NCBI GenBank assembly: GCA_903826405.1
Contig: CAIKEH010000019.1
Location: 1 to 64,000 of the forward strand
DNA length: 64,000 nucleotides
Source of the DNA: an uncultured bacterium
Lineage (GTDB): Bacteria; Bacteroidota; Bacteroidia; Chitinophagales; Chitinophagaceae
Direction: 5' to 3'
This document shows, one piece after another, positions 55,066 to 62,441 of this stretch. A program made the position numbers and the translations under genes. Under the pieces are notes generated by a model that was not told where the DNA came from, ran no database searches, and was given only the letters and a program-made list of their open reading frames with translations. Each line of letters opens with the position of its first letter. The first letter of the stretch is position 1.

Positions 55066-56259
55066 ATGGTCCCGTTCATAAGAAAAGCATTCAATGACCG
55101 TTTTACAGAGAGCCGTTACAGCAACTTTCTGGAAGACCTGAACAGCAAGTACCCCGGGGCCATTGAATTCCGCATTGCCGAAACCCCCATATTCGTCGAC
55201 ACGGGTTTTCGGGACAAGATGATCGAATGCAGTGAAGGGATCATCGACCTGATCATTTCTCCGGAATACAGGCAAATCACCGAACGATCGATACCCAAAA
55301 GGGATTATGTTCCCCATGAGAACGGACATTGCCATATGATCGCTCTCGACTTCGGAGTTTGTGAAAATGAAGCAGGGGAGCTCGAACCACAACTCATCGA
55401 ATTGCAAGGCTTCCCCACTCTCTTTGCCTTCCAAGCCTATTACCCTGATGTAGTGGAAAAACATTTCGACATTCCAGAGGAATATTCACATTATTTTGGA
55501 GGGCATGACATCACAAGCTATCTGGAGGAAATGCGCAAACTGATTTTAGGTGAACATGCACCTGAAAATGTCATCCTATTGGAGATCAAGCCCCACCTGC
55601 AAAAGACAAGAGTGGATTTTTATTGTACTCAGGATTATTGGGGGATCAGACCCGTCTGCCTGACTGAATTGATACTGGAAGGCAAAGACCTCTTTTACCA
55701 ACGCGATGGAATAAAAACGAAGATCAATAGGATATATAACAGGGTCATATTCGACGATTTGCATGCACAGCAAAATGAACTGGGAGCAGTCCCTGACATC
55801 AGGCAGGTACTTGACGTGGAGTGGATCCCCCATCCGAACTGGTTCTACAGGATCAGCAAATTCACCCTTCCTTACATTATAAGTCCTTATGTACCTCAAA
55901 CATTCTTCCTGGACAAATTAAAGGATTTACCCGCCGATCTGGAAAACTATGTACTCAAGCCGCTTTATTCCTTCGCAGGGAAAGGGGTGGTAATAGACAT
56001 CCGTCCGGAAGACATCAAGGAATTAAAAGATCCCGAAAACTGGATCCTTCAAAGAAAAGTAAAGTATGCCAACGCCATCGAAACGCCGGACGGACCTGCA
56101 AAAGCGGAAATCAGACTGATGTACATATGGAAGGATGGCGATAGCCGTCCTGTTCTGATGACGAATCTCGCCCGATTGAGCAAGGGCAAAATGATCGGAG
56201 TACGATATAATATGGACAAGAAATGGGTGGGCGGAAGCGTGGCCTATTTTGAAAAATGA
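55066..56259 (+). CDS. Divergent ATP-grasp-like protein
   Basis: 397 residues, ATG start, no signal peptide. I recognise only an ATP-grasp-like C-terminal half: ENYVLKPLYSFAGKGVVIDI near residue 295 (nucleotide-binding Lys and Gly-rich loop), WILQRKVKYANAI near 325, AEIRLMYIWKDG near 348 and TNLARLSKGKMIGVRYN near 368. The N-terminal half has a conserved-looking LIELQGFPTLFAFQAYYP near residue 110, reminiscent of the glutathionylspermidine-synthetase-like branch. It follows the GATase by 61 bases and precedes the cupin by 17. In context it is a second amide-bond-forming enzyme for the same product. Confidence 0.65.
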   Translation: MVPFIRKAFNDRFTESRYSNFLEDLNSKYPGAIEFRIAETPIFVDTGFRDKMIECSEGIIDLIISPEYRQITERSIPKRDYVPHENGHCHMIALDFGVCENEAGELEPQLIELQGFPTLFAFQAYYPDVVEKHFDIPEEYSHYFGGHDITSYLEEMRKLILGEHAPENVILLEIKPHLQKTRVDFYCTQDYWGIRPVCLTELILEGKDLFYQRDGIKTKINRIYNRVIFDDLHAQQNELGAVPDIRQVLDVEWIPHPNWFYRISKFTLPYIISPYVPQTFFLDKLKDLPADLENYVLKPLYSFAGKGVVIDIRPEDIKELKDPENWILQRKVKYANAIETPDGPAKAEIRLMYIWKDGDSRPVLMTNLARLSKGKMIGVRYNMDKKWVGGSVAYFEK

Positions 56260-56276
56260 AACTTTAAAACAGCAAT

Positions 56277-56597
56277 ATGCAAAACATTTTGAACATTCCC
56301 GTTAAATGGCTCACTGAAGGTGTGACAGGACATTATGTACATGGGGAGAGGATGACACTGGGTTTGGTAGAGCTGAAGCAAGGCAGCATTGTTCCGCTAC
56401 ATAGCCATCCACATGAGCAGATCACCTTCATCCTTTCCGGAAAATTGCAGATGGAGATCGGAGGCAAAACCCTTGTACTGGAGCCCAACATGTACCACCT
56501 GATCCCAGGCGATGTGATCCATAGCGCACTGGCATTGACCGATTGTTCGTTGATTGATGCCTTTCAACCCGTTCGGGAAGACTACAGGACTCAATGA
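56277..56597 (+). CDS. Cupin domain protein
   Basis: 106 residues forming a single cupin barrel. Metal ligands are visible in VPLHSHPHEQITFILSGKLQ (two His and Glu/Gln, residues 41-60) and the second motif PGDVIHSALAL near 78 with the last His. Small cupins act as metal-dependent dioxygenases, isomerases or sensors; no subfamily can be assigned. It begins 17 bases after the ATP-grasp-like gene and is probably its operon partner. It converges with the MFS gene. Confidence 0.85.
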   Translation: MQNILNIPVKWLTEGVTGHYVHGERMTLGLVELKQGSIVPLHSHPHEQITFILSGKLQMEIGGKTLVLEPNMYHLIPGDVIHSALALTDCSLIDAFQPVREDYRTQ

Positions 56598-56643
56598 TGA
56601 ATTTTTTTCAGTGCTGAATCCTGAGTCCTTTCGCTGGAACTGT

Positions 56644-57846
56644 TCATCCACGCTCCGTTCCCACCCGGGCCAGAAAGAAGACCACCAACATACATACTGT
56701 TGCTGAAATGCCGAATGCCCATGCCGGCCCAAGTACCATCCAGGCTGCTCCAGCCCACGAACTCGCCAACAAAGCTGCAATGCTCTGGAAACCGGTATAG
56801 GTCCCAATGGCAGAACCTGTCTCATCCTTAGGAACAACATTGGATATCCATGCCTTTGCCACCCCTTCGGTGGCAGCAGCATAAAGTGCATATATCCCGA
56901 AAAGCAATAGAAAATACCAGAAGCCACCTTCAAAGGCAAAACCAGCATAGGTCATGCAGAAAAATAGCAAGCCGGCGAGCATCACTTTTTTCATCCCGAT
57001 CCTGTCCGCCAACTTACCCAAGGGGTAAGCCAATAATGCATAGGCGAGATTATAGAATATATATATGCCAATGACGACCGTGTCGCTATGGCCCGCCTCC
57101 CGAATCCGCAAAAGAAGTAAGAGGTCTGAACTATTGACCAATGCGAACACCAATAAACCCGCAACCAATTTTCGATAACTGCTGGTGGACGTCGACCAGT
57201 ATCTGAATCCTTGCAAAAATCCGAAAGCCTTTTTCCCGGTCTGCGGTGAGGATGGCTTTTCTTTAAGTAGCAGCGTAAGCAGAATCGCCGCTGCTCCGGG
57301 AATGAAGGCTATCAGGAAAAGCGGCCTGTAGTTGGCAGGAGCGAAATAGAGGTATATCAATGCCAGGCCAGGGCCAATGACGGCACCCAATGTATCCAAA
57401 CTGCGATGAAAACCGAAGACAGTCGCCTTATGCGCGGCATCAGTTTCCGCACTCAGCATGGCGTCGCGGGCTCCTGTACGCAACCCCTTTCCTACCCTAT
57501 CTGTGGTTCTGGCTGCGAACACCCATCCAACGACCGATGAAAAGGCAAGCATCGGTTTGGACAAAGCACTCAACCCGTATCCATATCTCACGAATGGCAA
57601 TCGCTTACCGATATGATCCGACCACGCACCGAACCAAGCTTTACCCAAACCGGCAACTGCTTCTGCGATACCTTCCAGCATGCCAATGGCCAACACGGTG
57701 AATCCCACTGAACGCAGGTAAACAGGCATCATGGGATATAACATCTCACTGGCCATGTCCGTGAACAGGCTGACCAGAGACAGTATCCAAATATTGCGCG
57801 TGAGTATGCGCTGCGGGCCATTGAACTCTTTGACAACAGATGACAT
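56644..57846 (-). CDS. Major facilitator superfamily transporter
   Basis: 400 residues from the ATG at 57846 (the frame opens four codons earlier with TTG). Twelve hydrophobic segments are apparent, with the MFS signature loops GAWSDHIGKRLPFVRYGYG (between helices 2 and 3) and GKLADRIGMKKVMLAG (between 8 and 9). RTTDRVGKGLRTGARDAM is typical of a widespread group annotated as unknown-specificity efflux or permease proteins. Convergent with the amidoligase cluster, so it could export the product, but its own promoter and strand differ. Confidence 0.88.
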   Translation of the reverse strand: MSSVVKEFNGPQRILTRNIWILSLVSLFTDMASEMLYPMMPVYLRSVGFTVLAIGMLEGIAEAVAGLGKAWFGAWSDHIGKRLPFVRYGYGLSALSKPMLAFSSVVGWVFAARTTDRVGKGLRTGARDAMLSAETDAAHKATVFGFHRSLDTLGAVIGPGLALIYLYFAPANYRPLFLIAFIPGAAAILLTLLLKEKPSSPQTGKKAFGFLQGFRYWSTSTSSYRKLVAGLLVFALVNSSDLLLLLRIREAGHSDTVVIGIYIFYNLAYALLAYPLGKLADRIGMKKVMLAGLLFFCMTYAGFAFEGGFWYFLLLFGIYALYAAATEGVAKAWISNVVPKDETGSAIGTYTGFQSIAALLASSWAGAAWMVLGPAWAFGISATVCMLVVFFLARVGTERG

Positions 57847-57954
57847 AAGGGTCACCAATATAGTGAATACAGCAGGATGAAGGAACTGAATATCAATTTA
57901 GGAACAAGAATCTCTTGACAGATCACGAAAGATCCGTAGACGCCAACCACGACC

Positions 57955-60522
57955 TCATTTGATCCGGAACCTGAATCCGGTGTATAGCATCCGACCATTG
58001 ATAGGACCCCAAACCATGGATGCATCGAACCAAGGTCCGAAAGGATCGTCCCCTGCAATGATGGGATCTTTCTGTTTGAAACCAGTCAGGTTCTCTCCGC
58101 CAACATACCATTCAAATGCTCCTGCCTTACCGAATTTCTTGCTGGCCTGGGCATTCATCAAGAAGTAAGAAGGCGATATACCTTCCCGCCGGTATGGAAG
58201 CGGATTCGACGAGGTAACAGGGATCCGTTTGGAACCATTCCAATTGAGGGTGTAATCAAATGTCCATCCACCCTTCGCATAAGCCAGATTCAGGAAACCA
58301 CGGTTCTTTGATGTATACGGTCGATCCAAAAGCACTCCCCCGTAGGTAGACTTGACATCATAAAAACGATAGGCCATACGTACATCGAAATGGGGAAGAA
58401 TGGTCGACGAGAGCTCAACCTGGAAACTATTGGAAAAGGACTTCCCGGAAAGGTCATAGAAATCGACCTTCCTTGCATCCTCCATATCCACCACCACCTG
58501 ACTGACGAAATCGTTCCGGAAAAAATCCAGACCCAGGGTGAAGTTCCTGTTGCCTAATTTGAATTTCTGATCAAAGCTGATGCCTTTGTTCCAGGCCACC
58601 TCTGGTTTTAAACCATATGCCCCGGTGAACCCTTTCCCTAAAACGTTCCACACCCTGGAGCTGGCCATGATCCCCATGTTCTCCGCAAAAATGTTTGCCG
58701 TGCGCTGTCCCCTACCAGCACTGATCCGAAATGTCCCATCTTTCCAAGGCTCGTAGCGTAAATGTATACGGGGTGTCAGGAAAGCTCCGAATAAATTGTG
58801 CCAATCTCCACGCAAGCCTGCCACCATGCTGAAGGTTTTGGATGGCGTCCAAGTATACTCGCCAAATACACCAGGTACCGTTTCCGTCCGTTGCCATATA
58901 CGGCCGATGAACCTTTCATCATATCGGTCACTGACCATACTGAGGCCGACCCTGTATTTATGATTGGTGGATCCGATGATGGATTGATAGATCAGGTTGG
59001 CATAAACATTATCCTGCTTAGCAGAATATGGATTCTGCCCGAAATAAGCATCCTGATCATGGTGGAATGAAGACAACTGAAGACCGATACTCTGGTACTG
59101 CTTGCCCGGAAATACATAACCCAGTTTGCTGAACCCTTCATAACGGCGGGTTCGGATACCGATACCATAACGATCCGTCCCGAACTTATCCCGGGATGGT
59201 TCAAAGTTGTTCTCTCCACCTGTTTTATCGTCCATCAGCACCTTTCCACCAACCTGGAACATCCATCCTTTCGCATCAGCATATGTCCATCGATTGATGG
59301 CACTGAACAAGTTTCCCGTCGGCTGGTCCAGAAAACCATCCCCATTCTCATCCACTTTTCGGGAAAGCATATCGTCATGCAACATCAAGAGTGTCGACCA
59401 ATGCTTGGCCACCTTTTGACTGAAATTGAGATTAACATCCGCCTTCCCGAATTCGTTGATATAGCCGTTCACGAATAATTTATCCGTCTTTTCTGGCTTC
59501 TTCAATTCTACATTGATCTGACCCGCGATGCTTTCAAATCCATTCGCAACCGAACCTATGCCTTTGGTCAGTTGTATGGACTCTATCCATGGACCAGCGA
59601 TGCTGTTCAACCCCATGGCAGTAGCCAGACCTCTTGGGCCGGGCAGATTCTCCACTGTGAGTTGAGTGTAACTGCCACTCAACCCAAGAAGCTGAATCTG
59701 CTTACTTCCCGTCAAGGCATCATTGAAGGATACGTCGACCGAAGGATTCGTCTCAAAACTCTCACTGAGATTGCAACAGGCCGCTTTGAACAATTCACGC
59801 TCTGTCATGACCTGGGTTCTTACCGGCTCCAGTGTAGCAATATAATTAGACCGCATCCTTCCGTTTATCTTCACCTCCTTCAACTGGTGGCCTGAAGCCA
59901 GAACTATACGCATCTCCTCACCTGTTCTTGCTGTGATCGTGTCTGGTTGATATCCAGTATAACTGATCACTAGGCGTTGGGTCGAAGGCTCAGATGCTAT
60001 CAGGAACACCCCATTGCTGTCGGAGAGAACTCCTTTGGGCGTACCCAGCCAGTTCACACTTGCACCATATAAGGGATGGAATCTTCCCTTGTCGTCGGAC
60101 TCCATCACCACTCCTTTGATCAGACCACTATTGATGCTCATGGGCGGGATCGACGAACTCACATCCTTGGCATGTACATTTCCTTTCCTGTACAAGCAGC
60201 ACTCCGGGAGCGCCGCGTAGACCCCATCGTCGGCTTTAAAGAGTTGGGTGTCATGGCCAACGCCTGCGATCAGCTTCTGAATTTTTTCTGGATTCGTCCT
60301 GGAAGGAAGGTAACGGAGTGTCAATTCCTGAGTATTGGCATCCCAGAAAGCCTCGACCACGCCACGCACCTTTGCAGCTGTCTCAATACGGTCCTGGCAT
60401 TGACCGCAATTGCCATGGACCATGAATTTGACCAAACTATCTCTTTCCGATGTCGTTTGACCAAATGCATGACCCATCGCCTGCATAAGCAGACATATGT
60501 ACACTAAGCATGTTTTCGACAT
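57955..60522 (-). CDS. TonB-dependent receptor with N-terminal HMA-like metal-binding module
   Basis: 855 residues with a signal peptide (1-21, ending HAFGQ). Residues 31-112 form a heavy-metal-associated-like module: VHGNCGQCQDRIE (Cys39, Cys42) and LPECCLYRK (Cys108-109), closely matching the secreted HMA protein encoded upstream. A carboxypeptidase-like regulatory domain follows (about 135-210), then the plug, with KAACCNLSESFETNPSVDV near 250, and a 22-strand-type barrel to the C-terminus. It should import a metal or metal chelate across the outer membrane using TonB energy. The Cys-rich parts and neighbours suggest copper or a similar thiophilic ion. ATG start. Confidence 0.9.
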   Translation of the reverse strand: MSKTCLVYICLLMQAMGHAFGQTTSERDSLVKFMVHGNCGQCQDRIETAAKVRGVVEAFWDANTQELTLRYLPSRTNPEKIQKLIAGVGHDTQLFKADDGVYAALPECCLYRKGNVHAKDVSSSIPPMSINSGLIKGVVMESDDKGRFHPLYGASVNWLGTPKGVLSDSNGVFLIASEPSTQRLVISYTGYQPDTITARTGEEMRIVLASGHQLKEVKINGRMRSNYIATLEPVRTQVMTERELFKAACCNLSESFETNPSVDVSFNDALTGSKQIQLLGLSGSYTQLTVENLPGPRGLATAMGLNSIAGPWIESIQLTKGIGSVANGFESIAGQINVELKKPEKTDKLFVNGYINEFGKADVNLNFSQKVAKHWSTLLMLHDDMLSRKVDENGDGFLDQPTGNLFSAINRWTYADAKGWMFQVGGKVLMDDKTGGENNFEPSRDKFGTDRYGIGIRTRRYEGFSKLGYVFPGKQYQSIGLQLSSFHHDQDAYFGQNPYSAKQDNVYANLIYQSIIGSTNHKYRVGLSMVSDRYDERFIGRIWQRTETVPGVFGEYTWTPSKTFSMVAGLRGDWHNLFGAFLTPRIHLRYEPWKDGTFRISAGRGQRTANIFAENMGIMASSRVWNVLGKGFTGAYGLKPEVAWNKGISFDQKFKLGNRNFTLGLDFFRNDFVSQVVVDMEDARKVDFYDLSGKSFSNSFQVELSSTILPHFDVRMAYRFYDVKSTYGGVLLDRPYTSKNRGFLNLAYAKGGWTFDYTLNWNGSKRIPVTSSNPLPYRREGISPSYFLMNAQASKKFGKAGAFEWYVGGENLTGFKQKDPIIAGDDPFGPWFDASMVWGPINGRMLYTGFRFRIK

Positions 60523-60592
60523 GATCTTTTGTTGAAGGATGATAAATGGACGAATCGCCCTTTCAACCTGTATTTGTAGGAATGACGGATGA

Positions 60593-61072
60593 TTATTTCA
60601 ACAGACGGCCAACCTCGTGATCGAGTTCACGGCCTTCTTTATTCACTGCCCTGACAACCCCATCCTTATCCAGCAGGAAAGATGCCGGTATGGCGTCCAC
60701 CCCGTAGGTGATCGTGGAAGGTGCATACCAGCCTAGCTGGTCCACTACATGCACCCAAGTGAGGTTGTCGTTACGGATGGCTTTTTTCCAATCATCCTTG
60801 TTCTTATCGATGGACACACTGAAGATCTCCAATCCTTGCTCGTGATACTTCTCATACAACTTGACCAGTGTCGGGTTATTGTGCCTACAGGGTCCGCACC
60901 AGCTGGCCCAGAAATCAAGCAGCACAACCTTTCCCTTGAATGAAGTCAATGAGATGGTCGAGTCCGAAAGTCCGGGCAAACTGATCTCCGGGGCGGACTG
61001 GCCCTTGCGTATCTGAGCCCTGCCACCATAGTTTGCAGCAAGGCACAGCGTTATTATGAGAAGGTATTTCAT
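60593..61072 (-). CDS. Secreted thioredoxin-like (ResA/TlpA-type) protein
   Basis: 159 residues from the ATG at 61072, which starts a signal peptide (MKYLLIITLCLAANYGGRAQ); the frame extends to 61111 without a better start. The TlpA/ResA-like fold has FWASWCGPCRHN (Cys59, Cys62) and the cis-Pro region DAIPASFLLDKDG near 128. These proteins keep periplasmic cysteines reduced, for example in cytochrome or copper-centre maturation. Placed between an HMA-like protein and the HMA-TonB receptor, a job in keeping their CxxC and CC motifs reduced is a reasonable inference. Confidence 0.9.
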   Translation of the reverse strand: MKYLLIITLCLAANYGGRAQIRKGQSAPEISLPGLSDSTISLTSFKGKVVLLDFWASWCGPCRHNNPTLVKLYEKYHEQGLEIFSVSIDKNKDDWKKAIRNDNLTWVHVVDQLGWYAPSTITYGVDAIPASFLLDKDGVVRAVNKEGRELDHEVGRLLK

Positions 61073-61227
61073 TTGCAACATTCCTTTTTCACAAAAAGGC
61101 TCCCGAACCACTTGAGAAAAACGCTTATAGATCTCTTCAGTGTCATGATATTCCTATTCCATTCAGGTTAAATGGGGCCGGGACAAATAGACAAGCCATC
61201 TACCCCGACTCCTTTTGATGTTCATAT

Positions 61228-61779
61228 TCAGGATTTCTTGCAGCAACCCATTGCATCAGCCTTGGCGGTATGATTACCGGAGGAAGCAGCCTTGTCACAG
61301 GACTTTCCTGCACAGCAATCAACTTTGGCCGTGCTTTTACAGGAACCGCCGCAGCAACCGGTGTCCTTACAGGCTTTATCATCTTTCCCACAACCCTCCT
61401 TGTCACAACACATGGCTACTTTTTCTTGAACTGATGCCTGCTTCCGGTCATATTGGCAACAAGAAGGAAGACTCTTATACGCATCATCGGTTGACTTCAC
61501 ATCTCTTGTATCGTAACCTGAACCAGCGACTGCCTGCTGTATGAGCAGGGCCGTTGTTTTGGATCCATCGTAGGAAATGCTGAGCATTTTAGATTTTTCG
61601 TCCCAGGTGGCAGAACTAGCACCTGCACCTTTCGCAGCACCTTCTATGGCCTTCTTGCACATGCCGCAATTGCCATGAACAGGAATAGACTCGCTGCTCG
61701 TTGCAGGCTGCTGAGCAAATGCATTGGCTGAAATGAAAATAATGGCAAAAAGGGAAATGATATGATTTATCGTTTTCAT
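61228..61779 (-). CDS. Secreted HMA-like protein with Cys-rich tail
   Basis: 183 residues with a signal peptide (1-22, ending NAFAQ). The HMA-like module (30-112) has VHGNCGMCKKAIEG (Cys38, Cys41) and LPSCCQYDRK (Cys107-108). The 70-residue tail adds twelve more cysteines in CC, CxxxC and CCGGSC patterns (MCCDKEGCGK, GCCGGSCKS, DCCAGKSCDK, GCCKKS), like a small metallothionein. Sixteen cysteines in the mature protein imply a periplasmic metal binder or buffer. The module aligns along its length with the N-terminus of the TonB receptor two genes downstream. ATG start. Confidence 0.88.
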   Translation of the reverse strand: MKTINHIISLFAIIFISANAFAQQPATSSESIPVHGNCGMCKKAIEGAAKGAGASSATWDEKSKMLSISYDGSKTTALLIQQAVAGSGYDTRDVKSTDDAYKSLPSCCQYDRKQASVQEKVAMCCDKEGCGKDDKACKDTGCCGGSCKSTAKVDCCAGKSCDKAASSGNHTAKADAMGCCKKS

Positions 61780-61856
61780 GATTATGTTTTTGAAAATAAA
61801 TTAATTGGATCTTACCTCAAAAAAGGAAAGTTCGATAACTGAAAAACCAGTGAAAA

Positions 61857-62234
61857 TCAAACCCTGTATATGCAGAATAAAGACTGGAAGGAATGTCCAG
61901 ATAAAGGTGGTGAGTGGTCGGCTGAGGAATGGATAGATCTCGAAAGCGCCAAAGTCTGAGGGACATCGGCCGTATAGCTCGGTATGGACACTGCTACTTT
62001 GGGAATAGCCACAAAAGAAGATGTGGTGTTCTGGTTGTCCTGGATCTTCAGGATTTTCACCTCATCCTTGCAACAACCGCTGTTATCCATACCGCAGTTG
62101 CTGCACTTCTTGCTGTCATGGGTCAGCAGACCGAGAGAAGCCAGTTTACCCATGCAATAATGGACGTTCACCGTCACCCCGCTGGAGATCAGCAGGTAAA
62201 AGGTGGCCAATATGAGCAATGCATATCTTTTCAT
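61857..62234 (-). CDS. HYC_CC_PP family protein
   Basis: 125 residues from the ATG at 62234, which begins a signal/anchor helix (MKRYALLILATFYLLISSG). The name-giving motifs are all present: HYC in VNVHYCMGKL (residues 24-33), KKCSNCGMDNSGCCKDE (43-59), and PP in DHSPPLSG near residue 108. The family is typical of Bacteroidota and often lies beside HMA proteins and TonB receptors; its activity is unknown, but the Cys/His content fits metal binding. An earlier start at 62270 is excluded by the promoter overlapping that position. Confidence 0.85.
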   Translation of the reverse strand: MKRYALLILATFYLLISSGVTVNVHYCMGKLASLGLLTHDSKKCSNCGMDNSGCCKDEVKILKIQDNQNTTSSFVAIPKVAVSIPSYTADVPQTLALSRSIHSSADHSPPLSGHSFQSLFCIYRV

Positions 62235-62242
62235 GGATTGTA

Positions 62243-62272
62243 CAAAGGTATAACGAGATGGGCTTTCCACAA
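62243..62272 (-). promoter_or_regulatory. Promoter of the HYC_CC_PP / HMA / TonB gene cluster
   Basis: On the minus strand, TTG (62272-62270), a 19-base spacer, then TACCTTTG (62250-62243), only 8 bases before the ATG at 62234. Both elements match the Bacteroidota consensus, so the message would have almost no leader. Confidence 0.7.
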
Positions 62273-62441
62273 GTATGGAAATGTTAAATCATCTGACGAA
62301 AAGGTTCCACCTCCACAATGGGCCTTAACACCAAAAACGATGAAACAAGCTGATTAAAAAGGGATTACATCAAACTGCCTCGAACTCCCGGAGAAAAAAC
62401 TTCGTTTTCTGCTCATTGATCAGGCTGCAGACCGAACGTGA

